Shown here in pieces: positions 1-10,869 of a DNA stretch of 64,000 bases. The translations under genes and the position numbers were made by a program. The stretch covers positions 2,922,897 through 2,986,896 of the forward strand of contig NC_033639.1 of the NCBI RefSeq assembly GCF_001540865.1, read 5' to 3'. This DNA comes from Ananas comosus. Taxonomy: Eukaryota; Streptophyta; Magnoliopsida; Poales; Bromeliaceae. The notes under the pieces are model-generated. The model did not search any database and had not been told where the DNA came from. It was given only the letters and a program-made list of their open reading frames with translations. The number at the start of each line of letters is the position of its first letter. The stretch's first letter is position 1.

Positions 1-495
1 TTATCGGTTTAGTTTTATCCCTACTATTCTGTTGTTATAGCTTAGTCAGTTTATATGGTTCAGTATTTTTATTACATTGGAATATGTGGACTTTCATGAA
101 TGTAATAAAAGGATTTCTGGATTTGGTAAAATAAAAGGTTTTCTACCCCTCGTGGTAGCTTTTATAAAAGATAAAAGTTTTCGCGTATGGAACAGTTTTT
201 AAAAGATTTTTCGTGGACTTTTGTTTAAACATCGAATGTAAAACTACGGTGTGAATGGTGAATGTATGAATGTATAGCTATCTGTATATTCATTTAGTTG
301 TGGTTGTATACTGTTTGTACTTTTGTACTTGTGCGACGCCATGCAAATACAGGGGAGACTCTGTCCGTGTGAACAGTGGATTCCCTGTGTTTGTGGCGGA
401 TCTGACATACTCTGGGGTCAGGTGTTTCAAAAAAAAAAAAAATTTAGTCGTTTCCGCTGTTTTTCCAAACTAAAAAGGGACCCCGGGGCGTGACA
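1..495 (+). mobile_element. 3' end of a Ty3/gypsy-type LTR, 5' part outside window
   Basis: The segment ends in GGGGCGTGACA at 495, the same terminus as the LTRs ending at 55579 and, less exactly, 39599. Upstream it has the same order of blocks as those LTRs: a T-rich stretch, then 'cgccatgcaaatacaggggagactctgtccg', then a 'gtggcgga' block. The next five bases (496-500, ATTCA) would be the right target duplication. The left copy lies outside the window. I infer either a solo LTR or the right LTR of an element whose body lies to the left. Confidence 0.7.
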
Positions 496-650
496 ATTCA
501 ACCAACCACCCACTCAACCCTGGGAGCCCACTATTAACCTAACTGTAACAACTCTCATCCCAACCGCACATTTTTTCATATGAACGACCGAAAAGTTATG
601 AGTACAAAGGGCTTTATACTCATATGAGTATAGTAACCCTAGCTATATGT
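496..650. mobile_element. Right half of a MITE interrupted by the LTR
   Basis: The sequence 'attcaaccaacc...ctcaaccctggga...ccgcacat' matches the interior of the complete MITE at 41583-41807. The end (tatactcatatgagtatagtaaccc) matches, inverted, the terminal repeat style of the MULE-like MITE at 50605-51151 (GGGTTACTATACTCATA). Only the right half is present, and it starts exactly at the LTR end. The LTR therefore probably landed inside this MITE. Confidence 0.6.
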
Positions 651-836
651 ATATGTATATGTATATGTATATACATATATATACATATATGTACGTACAT
701 ATATGTACGTACATATATGTACATATATATATATATATGTATACATATATGTACACACATACATATATACATATACATATATACATATACANNNNNNNNN
801 NNNNNNNNNNNNNNNNATATATATATATATACATAT

Positions 837-875
<39 letters not shown>

Positions 876-932
876 CATATACATATACATATACATACAT
901 ATACATATACATATATATACATATGCATATAA
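640..932. repeat. TATACA/TA microsatellite with a 25-N gap
   Basis: This is an almost pure run of tatacatatatg-type repeats. It is broken by 25 N at 792-816, so its true length is unknown. Open frames here in every phase (Y/I/H/M repeats) are by-products of the repeat and are not genes. Confidence 0.95.
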
Positions 933-935
933 TTG

Positions 936-1175
936 GGTTGAAATGCTATTAATAGTATTTGAACTCTTTTGCTATCGAGTTTTTAAATTTTGGATTAAAA
1001 ATTATAGGGTTAGGATGATAGTGGTCCCCTGGAGTTTAGTGGTAGTCCCCCTAGGGTTGAGTGGGTGATTGATTGAATAGTATAATTTAAAGGATAGAAT
1101 TGATTACGGTGTAAATCTAACGGTTAAAAAATCAATAGCATAAAAGCCAGAATGGTATTAATAGTATTCCAGCTC

Positions 1176-1177
<2 letters not shown>
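936..1177. mobile_element. MITE with imperfect terminal inverted repeats
   Basis: The left end (ggttgaaatgctattaatag) pairs with the reverse complement of the right end (gctggaatactattaatacc). The interior 'gggttgagtgggtgattgattgaa' is the reverse complement of the interior shared with 496-650 and 41583-41807. So this is another family member in the opposite orientation. No clear target duplication was found because microsatellites flank both sides. Confidence 0.6.

Positions 1178-1237
<60 letters not shown>
1178..1237. repeat. (CT)n microsatellite
   Basis: About 29 uninterrupted CT units adjoin the right end of the MITE. Confidence 0.95.
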
Positions 1238-1239
<2 letters not shown>

Positions 1240-1682
1240 ATATATACTAGTGAAGGCCCAAATGTAAGTCTCGCGGAGGAGCATGCTTGGCAAACTGCTT
1301 GGATTGGTATTCCGCTGTTAAGTCTGGGAGACTTGTCCATGTAACTCCGCGGCGGAAAATTTACGCAATTTTTAAAATATTTAAAAATTTTAATTTTTTG
1401 AATCTTCAAATCTAATTTTAAATTTTAAACTCTAAAAAAATGAAGAGAGAGAGAAAAATAAAAAAAATTATTTAAATACTGAGAAAATATATTTATTGTG
1501 GGTTAGGATTATCGGGGCCGGGTTTCGGAGTTTTGATCGGGTTCGGATTTGGATATGGATTTGTAAAATCCATCGAATTCGAGTTCGGATTTGGGTTTAA
1601 ATTTTAATTTAAAATTAAATTTTAGATTTTAATTTTTTTTTTATCCACATCCATACAAATTAATAAGAAAAAAAAATTAAAA
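1238..1682. other. AT-rich intergenic sequence, no gene seen
   Basis: Short GC-rich islands (ctcgcggagg, ccgcggcgg, ggggccgggtttcgg) sit in AT-rich DNA. No coding signal or clean repeat boundary was found. Confidence 0.5.
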
Positions 1683-1991
1683 AGAGGGGAAAAAAAAGGA
1701 ATGAAGAGAGAGAGGAGTGGGTCGCCCGCGGCCGGCCGCGCCTGCTCGTCGCGTGCGGCCCGGCCCGCCGTCCCCCCCACGCCTGCGCCAGCTTGCACCG
1801 CCGCCCGCCTGGGAGAGAGGGGGGGGAGGGAGAGACGCGGACGGGGCGAGGGGGGGGGGGGAAGGGAAAGGAAAGAAGGGAGAGAGGGTGGGGGTGGGGG
1901 AGAGACTGGAGAAAGCTGAGGGGAGGGAAAGGTAAAGAGGAAGGGGGGAGGACTCTCGCCGCGCGGGGGCCATGGGACCTCCGTGTGTGTG

Positions 1992-2026
<35 letters not shown>

Positions 2027-2575
2027 TCTCTCTCTCTCTCTCTCTCTCTCCCCGCGTGGCGCGCGCGGGGGCGCGGTCGGGGACACCCCTAGGCGGCCCG
2101 CACCTGTCGGCGCGGTCGCGAGCCGTGGGAGAGAAAGAGGGGGGGAGAGAGCGATGTGGGTGAGAGAGAGAGAGAGCCGTGTGGGGGGGTGGGGGGGCCT
2201 GGGGGTGGAGAAGAGAGTGATGAGAGAGAGAACCGGGGGGGTGGGGCCTCTTTCTCTCTCTCCCCCCCCTCTCTCCCTCTGCTTTCTCTCTATCTCTCCC
2301 CCTCTCTCCCTCTGCTCTCTCTCTCTCTCTCTCTTGCGCGCGCGCGGGGGGCGCGGTTCACCCCCACGCAGGCACCCCCCCTCTCTCTCTCTCTTTCCTC
2401 CTCTCTCCCTCTGCTCTCTCTCTCTCTCTCCCCCCCTCTCTCCCTCTGCTCTCTCTCTCTCTCCCGCGCGCAGGCATCTCCTCTCTTTCTCACTTCCTCC
2501 CGAGCGCCAAGAAGGCGCCACCATGTAGGGGGCGCGGGGCGTGCACACCCGCCGGGCGCCGGTCGCGCGCACGCT

Positions 2576-2613
<38 letters not shown>

Positions 2614-2760
2614 GGGTGGGGGAGGGGGGCCCACCGAAGCCGCGAGAGAGAGAGGGGGAGCCGGAGAGGGGGTGTGGGAGAGAGAGATGAAAAAAAAAAA
2701 AAAAAGGGGCCCACCGAAGCCCCCGCCAAATGCTGGGAGGCTTCGGAGGGAACTTCCAAA
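1683..2760. repeat. GC-rich, strand-asymmetric simple-repeat block (GA/CT/GT)
   Basis: The block contains a (GT)n-(CT)n compound near 1984-2050, GA-rich purine tracts (1801-1950, 2120-2240, 2578-2690) and pyrimidine tracts (2249-2480). Between them lie GC-rich linkers with a repeated 'gggcccaccgaagcc' (about 2628 and 2705). Long open frames on both strands arise from the di-nucleotide repeats and have no domain. Confidence 0.85.
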
Positions 2761-3159
2761 TTAATATATCTATAGTCTATAGATATAAACTAATATAAGG
2801 ATGTTTTAATCATGTCTGTTTGTCAAGAACTTTCCAAGATACCCTAACCGTTGGATTAGTTGTATTCTTAGGGATCGCCTTAAATAATCACGTGGGTCAC
2901 ATCCAACACATAGTGTGCCACATGATTGCCACTCTCGCTACAACAAAACTGCCATTTAGTGGACGTAATTGTAATTCGGTTAAATCAAGTTTGGCGGGAG
3001 TAAAACTATTGGTCTTGCCATTAACTAGCCTAATGCCAAAGAGCTTCACTGTCTAGTTGTGGATTAGACTTTAAACTTTTCCACAAAAGATGACTATGGA
3101 CCATTTCAAAGGGGATTTATTTTCAAGAAATTAAGCCTATGGCTACCTGCCGGATATTC
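2761..3159. other. Intergenic sequence, nothing recognised
   Basis: Moderate-complexity sequence. A 78-codon open frame on the plus strand (2820-3056) has no recognisable motif. Confidence 0.4.
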
Positions 3160-3163
3160 TCAG

Positions 3164-3970
3164 GGCATGTTTGGTTCGTCCCTTTTTAATTCTGAAATCG
3201 GAATTGAAATGAATGAATCTGTTTGTCCGTGTTTGGTATGCGGGATTTCTATTTCGATTCTGATTCCCTTGTGAATGGGAATCCCCCAAATTACCCTATT
3301 TTCCAATCCAGACTCCTAGGCCAGATTGGAAATTGAATCCAGGCAGAATGAATTTGTTCGGATTAAATTTAATTTTTTAAACTTATTTTTTAATTAAAAC
3401 ATAAGTTTAAATTTAAAAATTATATTTATAAATTTTAATTTTAATTTGAATTTAAATTAAAAAATTAGAATTCAATCAAACATTTCGAATTTAATTTATA
3501 AATTTAAATTTAATTTAAAATTTAAAATTTTATTTAAATTTTATTTAAAATTTAAATTAAGTTTATGGATTCAAATTGAAATTTGCATTATAATTTTAAG
3601 TTGAATTTTAATAAATCAAAATGTAGTTTTATACTTAGAATTATCCGTTCAATTTCAAATTTTAATTTTAGAAAAAATATATTTATTTAAAATTTTGACA
3701 TCATTTTAAAATTTTGACGTAAATTTTTAATATTTAATTTTCAGTATGAATTTAAACTAATATATTACAAATATAAAATTGATATATTAATTTGATTACT
3801 TTTTCGTTATCTATCTGAACCAAACGTAGACAATGAAAATGATTCATTTCGATTTCGATTTAGATGGCGAACCAAACAGAATGAGATAATAAATCATTTC
3901 GATTCTGTTTCCAACTTATTCACATTTCAATTCCGATACCGATTCCGACTTCGAACCAAACAACGCACCG
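3164..3970. mobile_element. MITE-like element of about 0.8 kb with GTTTGGTTCG ends
   Basis: The left end GGCATGTTTGGTTCG pairs with the right end CGAACCAAACAACGCACCG. Both ends continue inward with related 'ggaattgaaat' and 'attccgata' blocks. The interior is very AT-rich and has no coding potential. The bases TCAG flank both sides (3160-3163 and 3971-3974) and could be a target duplication, although four bases is weak evidence. The superfamily is not assigned. Confidence 0.65.
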
Positions 3971-3974
3971 TCAG

Positions 3975-5116
3975 TATCTTCATTATGGATTTCAAGACTC
4001 ACACTCCTATTAAACTTGATTTAACTGCAATCCAAATGTGAATTGCAAGACTTGCTTTTATAGCAGGGGTCGGCAGAGGTACCGGTCGATTTTGTTGCAA
4101 CAGCCAGTAAAAGATTAAAATAATTGCTGCTACAGAGTACTCGCTTCTGCGGCAATTGGAAATGCCATTGTGAGTCCAATTTAGCAGGCAATAAAAGTTC
4201 TGTAGTCCTTACAATTGCCACTATAAACACAAAACAAATGGATACTAAAATCAAAGGGAGAATATCTAATATGCCCTTCAAAACTTAGAAAATATCTGAT
4301 ATATCCTAGATGACCAAAAGATGCTCTGATTGCACAAAAAATTCGTTCAAATATATTCCTACCCCGAGGATTTACTAGTGGGATTTGAGGTTTAAAATGG
4401 TATTTTGGAAAATGAAAGGTAAATTTGAAAATTTTGAATAGTAGAGGGTATATAAGCAAAAGCCCCAACATTAAATTATAGCCACAACTATTCATCGCAA
4501 AAAATATGCCTGTGTAACAATAATCACTAGAAATACTATTTAAATTAGTACATACATCATAAGATATATTTCAAATATTCCAGAGGTATCCAATTAATTA
4601 AATATTAAAAGCATTATCAAAAGAGGAAACTATGATCGCTGCCACAAATCAATGGCACCAACCCATCAACCTTTTCTACTGAGCAGGTTCAAGACTAATG
4701 CAAGCATGCTGTATAGAAAGAGATGAAACTGTTTCTAATCCACACAAATAGCTAGAAATAGAAGAAAACTAAACTAACAACAAAAGTAAGGACACGAAAG
4801 AAATTGAAACGAAGCACATGATCATCATCACATATTTTGACAACCAAGGAATTAGTAATTCGGTACACTTACATGGTCTAAACATTTAGCAACTTCCTCT
4901 CTCACGGGCACGTCCAGCCAGAACACTAGATTCAACATATCCAAACATGAACAACATGCTTGGTCTGCTTCCTATGTTTCTTAATCTAGCTCACAACTTT
5001 TAGAATATAGATAATCTCTCGATTCTCATCATTGTCAGTGGCAAGCTCATCTATACCATTATCACATTCATCAGAACAGGACGATTCATTAGGTATTTTT
5101 GCAACCACTTCCACCT
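3975..5116. other. Intergenic sequence containing one dispersed repeat
   Basis: The 4255-4470 segment is an inverted, diverged copy of 10612-10830; both carry 'gggcatattagatat' and 'ggcttttgctta' blocks. The remainder looks single-copy. No gene is supported, but minus-strand exons of an unrecognised gene cannot be excluded. Confidence 0.45.
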
Positions 5117-5312
5117 GACCACCAATGTACAGTAGCTCTGGTACGTGTCGGCACTGCCTACTAGGGCATAAGTTTAAGGTAGCAGCTATCCTCTGAGGCA
5201 CAACGAATAGGACATGACCACCATTGTACAGTAGCTCTGGTGTGTGTCGGCACTGCCTACTGCGGCATTAGTTTAAGGTAGCAGCTATCCTCTTGGCACA
5301 ACGAATAGGACA
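5117..5312. repeat. 99-bp tandem duplication
   Basis: Copy A (5117-5215) and copy B (5216-5312) both begin 'gaccacca(a)tgtacagtagctctggt' and end 'caacgaataggacat'. The period is 99, which is 33 codons. On the minus strand both copies read in one frame with repeated motifs (RQCRHxPELLY and RIAATLN). Copy B carries a TAA within LN-stop-C. The frame continues to a stop at 4986. The duplicated reading frame suggests a former exon. I do not recognise the protein. Confidence 0.7.
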
Positions 5313-6392
5313 TGAACAAGAACTTGCGTAGAAGAGAGGAATTAAATGAGCAATTTAACTGTTTACAAATAGGGGAACAACGTTCCTTAATTACGTATAT
5401 AGAGCACAAGAACTACGCAACAGAATATAATATAAGTGGAGTCAATTACAGTCGAAGTGAAAAAAACTAACATTCTGCTTCAAGCAGTAAACTAAGAATG
5501 TTGATACTGCTTTAGGCTCAACGTTAGTGAGATCTACCTGTCATCTAATTGTTCAAAGCCTTCTGAAGGGAACAAGCAGAGGTAAAGTATTGCACCCTAA
5601 AATACTTGTACATATGCCCATAAATATAGTTCCAGACAATACCTTGACTTGAGAATGACCTTCTTTTTCAAGGTTCTGACCAAGTTTTTTCCTGTAGAGC
5701 CCGTAATCCCAAAGTCTTCCTCAGTAGACAATATTCTTCCCTCCTGGAGTGAGCAGCATCAATAAGAGGAATGATAACGAACACCATAAATTGTTCACCA
5801 GGGAATTTGGAAAGATGATAGTAGAATGTAGTAGACAATGAAAATTACACCGAGTGCAGTTTATTAAAGTGTAACTAAGCCAACAAAGTAACACAGTTTC
5901 TTTAATCACAACTAATATTTAACAAAATCAGCAATTTACAAACTAATGGATGAACCGGCTTTGGAAGCATACGAAACAGGACATAAATCAGTGAAGATGA
6001 GCTTGTCTTGCAGCCAAATGTCCATAAAGAAATGCAGATTTTATTGTGTAGATTTTATATTGATCATATATCCCTACTCATTATTGCAGTTGTTTTGTTC
6101 CACAGTTTGTGTTCTTTCTAACTATATGCAGAGAGAAAAATCAGACAGTAAAATTTACCACTGAAGCAACCCTACCTCACGGATGCTAAGCTGATTGTCA
6201 CAGACTAAGTGATGTGATGCTTAAAAAACTTGAACAATTATGATCTGTTCGGATGAATGAATTTTTAACCCACTTAAAAATTTTAAATTGAATTTCTTGT
6301 AAAACCCAAAACTACGAACAATAGCGCAACATAACAGGCTACACATTGCGAGCCTCCAAGATAAAACTATCAACATCTCAAGAAGGGAATCA
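5313..6392. other. Sequence downstream of the maturase gene
   Basis: AT-rich DNA 3' of the minus-strand maturase gene. It presumably holds the transcript's 3' UTR and terminator region close to 6392. No reliable polyadenylation site or other gene was picked out. Near 6242-6320 a short sequence bounded by 'tgttcgga' and 'acgaacaa' may be a small MITE. Confidence 0.4.
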
Positions 6393-8727
6393 TCAACTCA
6401 AAGCACCGAACTCAATGGATTGAAGTGAAATATTCCCAAGATACAAATCTTTAACATGCTGGCTGCACAAGCCAATTCGTTTTCCATTCAAACTAGCATG
6501 AATTGATACCGCGAAACCTGTCTTCCATCCAGGAAACCGTTGCTTCTCCTTCACATGAAGCGTGTACATGCTTGGTGAAGCATTCATGCATCCCATAACA
6601 AAGCAATTGATTACACGAGTCGGAACCCTAACCCTAGATAAAGATAGTAAACATAAACCACTATGAGAAATACCATACATCAAAGCTTCATCATCATGAG
6701 CGAAAGGAGAGTCATAACCAATCAATTTCATTTCGGTCTCTAAATCATATCCTGTTGGAATTCCATGTTGGTCCAATTCAAAACGCTTCTCTATTGAAAC
6801 TTCATGCATACGGTACTTGGCTGCTAATGTCCTAATGCACGATTTCCTAACACAGTCAACTATTAAGAGTTTGATTTCTTCAAAATTGTCAAACTCAGAA
6901 TACCATCTAAGCCACCGTTTAACTAATCCAGAAAACCAGTTTATGATTAGAGTGTCGTCTTGTAAGACAAGGGCAGAGACATGCCTAGAGAACCCCTCAA
7001 TGTTCATCAATCCATAACGATAAAGGCTTTTTTTCACATATTTAATAGGTGCTTCCATCTTAGTAATAATATTTTCAGTGGTTGTGGAGCAATTTAGCAA
7101 TGCAAGGGTCGCAGCTGACTCTGACGAAACATATTCTTTGGCCTTTATTTGGAAATTGTAAAATGAGTCTCTCAAGTCTTGTGGTAGTGCTGGTTCAGCG
7201 ATTTGTTTGGATAGAAGAACATCTTCATTTGCTTCAGTTTTGGCTTTAATATCTTGCATCCAGATGTTCAGCAAGGACTTAAACCAGTGGTCAGTTTTCA
7301 TTCCCTCTTTACGAAATTGAGAAATATGATCCAACAATGGAGAGCTTAGACCGAGTTGCTTGATCTCAGATTCCTTGATCCTTCTTAAACCATGTGCAAG
7401 CCACTTCTTGCCTATTCTTAGATTCATAGCATCCCATATTTCCTGCTTCTGAGAAGCAAAAAGCGAGACCTTGTCCTTCAACTTGTGCACCGCTTTTAAT
7501 GCAGTACTTTCTTTTTCAGTCACCCGGACAACTGTACCAGCAAATTGCAAACTGCAGGAATTCTTACTGACTGTCATTAGATCCACTTTATCCTCCACAT
7601 CCAAGAAAAGTGAGTTGTTCAAGTAAGCTATAACTTCAGTTTTTACATCTTGTGCAACATCTTTGGATCCAAAGATTGCAATAAAAATCTCATCCATATA
7701 TCTACATGCAAAAATTCTTGTCCCTACACCATCTTTTATTTGCTTCTCATTTGTATCATCTCTGTCTTTTATTTGCCTTTGAAACCAGCGGCGTAAGTTT
7801 GAGCCATCAACATTTTTAACATTATTTTTATCTGAACGAAGTGCTTCATATCTCATGCTTATTCTGAATAATTCACGATCTAAAACATCAAGATAAATGT
7901 TCATAAGGATCGGTGAGAGGACACCTTCTTGCGGAAGTCCATGTCCCTTGGGATAGCCTCCAAACACCATGTTGAGCACTCGAGCATTAAACAAACTCTG
8001 AATGAAGCTGATCAAGTGAGCATCTTCAATCTTCTCCTTGAATTCTAAAATGAGCTTAGAAAGGATTATCCCATTAGCCTCTTTGTTCATAGGAATTGTA
8101 AAGCACCAATCAGGTCTTCCAATCTCTTCACAGATAAATCTAAGAGCCGATCGGCACCCTCTTCCACTTCTGCAACCATGAGAAATCTTAGAGAAGTGAG
8201 GCCTAAATACCACCTCAAGAACTACACGTATTGCTTCTTGAATTACTTTCAGTTTTAACCTAGGGAGGACCAAGCACTCTTTTCTACTACCCTTTGCAAT
8301 TATCACTATGGTATTACCTTCGATATCAAAATCCCCACTTTCAAGCTGCTCGGCCAAGGAATTAAAACAAACATCATGTCTTCTAGAAGCCAAATCAACA
8401 TTCGAGTTGAGACATATAATATCATAAGCATCACGGAGAGAATCAGGGTTGGCAACCACAGTACCCATAAGATCATGAAACTTCCCATTCAGAAATTGCG
8501 CCTTGACCTTCTTCTTAATCCGGAGCTCGATCAATCTCTTCTGCTCCATCCGTGACAAGGGCTTTTGCCGGTCTACAGTGAATTCTTCTTGAAGACAAGC
8601 TAAGCTCTTTGCCAATGAGAATGGCACCCTGCCCGTATGTTGTCTTCGTGTGACATCCTCTCCAGCCTCTTCAACTTCATCGAGCAAGAAATGTGCATTG
8701 TAGGATCGAGACACTTCGCGACAGTTT
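6393..8727 (-). CDS. nMAT3: Nuclear-encoded group II intron maturase (nMAT type II, probably nMAT3), main exon
   Basis: This is an open frame of 773 codons from a GTG at 8714, ending in TGA. It matches plant nuclear maturases, which act in mitochondria to splice group II introns. Counting from that GTG: a reverse-transcriptase-like N-terminal region (about 50-200); a conserved block with GHGLPQEGVLSPILMNIYL (258-275); a degenerate YADD box reading YMDE (339-342); a maturase domain X (about 555-650); and a C-terminal HNH-like region with C704, C709, H720, C750 and H753. The block that normally holds the first catalytic Asp reads FTIPMNKEANG (205-215) and has no Asp. RT activity should therefore be lost, as reported for members of this family, leaving an RNA-binding splicing factor. 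GTG is not a credible start. The frame stays open 5' of it past a 'gcgttag|GAAAC' acceptor-like site at about 8727, and then another 'ttcag' near 8761. An upstream exon with the ATG and mitochondrial presequence is therefore expected. The assignment to nMAT3 rather than nMAT4 is from memory of the family. Confidence 0.87.
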
Positions 8728-9965
8728 CCTAACGCACCAATAAAAAAGATCTTAATTACACTGAAATACTAACTAAAGATAAGCTAGACAATAAAAATTA
8801 TGAAAGAAATGCAAAATGCGGTTGTAGATTACCAAAATAAACTGCAAATGAGTTGGATATGCTGCTAACTCTTGGAAAAAAATGGGTTGCTCTATTGCGG
8901 CTTCTCATGCATGCCCCCAACAACATCTCATTATTTAGGACCTGTTTGGCAACTCTAGAATTTAAACAGAGATTTATATTCCATAGTAATAGGTTAGTAC
9001 CAACTCCTGAATACGCTAGGATTTTTTACTCTTTTTTTCAGTGCTTGGATAAAATACCATATTTTTCACAGGATTAGAAAAACAGCTAGTTTTTCCAAAA
9101 CTAGCCGTTAGTTTTTTCAAAAATTAAAGCGTCTATAAGTGCCCATAACTTGTCCAAAATATGCCAAAATAACCTATCATTCCTTCTTTCTCTTCATATT
9201 CAGTATATTCAACTTTTTCCATTTCAATATCTTCTATTACTTATACTTTTGTATAAAAATCATGGAATGAAGTGGTTAGAGAAGGATTCAGCAAAGTGAT
9301 GACAGGTTCATGGCAATTATTCTTTCCTATGATGGCAATTAATGTCAGGACGCCCATCCACACTTCCATCCTACCTAAAGCAAATTACGTTAACGAAATT
9401 CTTCACGACTATGAAAGTAGATGCAAGAGAGGGTTTCGAATGGAGGCCAATGTTCCAAAATGCTGTAGCTGACTTCATGCCGTTACCCACCGCATAGTGT
9501 ATATGCAATATGCGGGCGCACATACAGTCCAGCTATTAAAATATAAAAAGATATTTATATGTATTAAAAATATACATGTACTTCCTTAAAAAAGCTAAAT
9601 AAATAAAGTAACAATTCAAAATTCATAAGTTGAAATAATTAATTTTACGTAACAGATCTCATGTGCCCCCTCAACTTTATTTTGATTGATTGAAATCTTC
9701 TGGGCTTTTTTCTAAAAAAAATTTGATCGAAAGATTTTAGTATTTTACTCAATTAATTAAATTAAATGTTTATAAAATTTTAAAATCATAAAATTCTTAG
9801 CTAATTCTATAGTTTTAATATTTTAATTAATATTTGGCAAATAAATTTAAATTCAGTTAATAACTAACAAAGTAATTAAATGTTAAAAAATTATCAAGTT
9901 TTAGATAAATTAAAAAATCACAAAATGCTACTGTCAAGGGGGCCTTTCCAAAATGACCTACAGTT
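8728..9965. other. Region upstream of the maturase gene
   Basis: It should contain the 5' exon, 5' UTR and promoter of the minus-strand maturase gene, but I could not place the first exon with confidence. A possible MITE end ('ggacctgtttggcaactctagaat') lies at about 8938. Two short plus-strand frames (8853-9077 and 9272-9472) have no recognisable motif. Confidence 0.4.
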
Positions 9966-10014
9966 CAGGGTGTTCGGAGAGAGAGAGGAAGAGAGACCAA
10001 AACAAAGAGAGAGG

Positions 10015-10611
10015 ACTTTTTTTCAAATAAACCCTTAAAATTTATAATTTGCCAAATGACCCTATCAAAATTTTATTTGGCCATAACCCTATTTTGTCCA
10101 ACTCAGTACAAAGGTGGAAGAACAATTAGGAAACAGTGAATAGTTCGCCATCTTTAATAAATTTAAAAGACGGTGAATTCTTTATCATCTTTTCCTTTAG
10201 ATAGAAAGTTGTAAACGAGTCGCCGTTTCTTTCTATTTCCTATATAGAATCCCAAAAACCACATAAAAATTTCAACGAATCACATACAATCTTACAACCC
10301 AAAAAATCCTAACAACCTATAGTACAATCCTAACAATCAAACAAAAATTCCAATAATCCATATACAATCCTAACTACCTCACAAAAATCCTCACAACCTA
10401 TACAAAACAACGATAACAATCTGAAAGTAAGGAATAATTCACTGCTTTTTAAAGACAGTGAATGATTCACCGCCATTCTCATTTTTATCCAACATGTCAC
10501 TGAGTTGGCAAGAAAAGGATTAGTTGGCCAAATAAAATTTTGGAAGAGTCATTTGGTCAATTATAAAAAAAATTTTCAATTATAATTTTTTTAAGGATTA
10601 TTTTATAAAGG
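10015..10611. mobile_element. Inverted-repeat element of about 0.6 kb (MITE-like)
   Basis: The left arm ('cccttaaaatttataatttg', 'ccaaatgacc', 'caaaattttatttggcc', 'ccaactcag') is matched in inverted order by the right arm ('ctgagttggcaag', 'ggccaaataaaattttgg', 'gtcatttggtcaattat'). The arms are roughly 90-100 bp. A second inner pair of 'cagtgaat..ttcgcc' and 'cagtgaatgattcaccgcc' blocks exists. Coding potential is absent and the exact ends were not fixed. Confidence 0.65.
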
Positions 10612-10830
10612 AGCTTTTGCTTATTTACCCCTTACTACTATTCAAAATTTTCAAATTTATCCCAACATTATCAAAATACCCTTCTAAAACCTAATCCCAA
10701 TAGTAAACCTTGGGAAAAATAGGGATATTTGAAGGAATTTTCTTAAAATCAATGTGTATTTTGGCCCTCCAAGGATAAATAATATACTTTTGAAGTTTTG
10801 AGGGCATATTAGATATTTTAACCCTTTTAT
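10612..10830 (+). repeat. Dispersed repeat, inverted relative to the 4255-4470 copy
   Basis: It begins 'ggagcttttgcttatttacc' and ends near 'gggcatattagatattt'. Read on the opposite strand, the same order of blocks occurs at 4255-4470 with substantial divergence. Confidence 0.6.
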
Positions 10831-10869
10831 TAAAGTAGTCCTGACAGAGATCATAGGCATAATGGTGTA

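Noticed and set aside
620..952. Six overlapping open frames of about 100 codons
   Set aside because: They arise from the TATACA microsatellite and cross an N gap.
1622..2572. Long open frames on both strands (up to 316 codons)
   Set aside because: They are made of RE, SL and RGG dipeptide repeats from GA/CT tracts, have overlapping partners in other frames and contain no domain.
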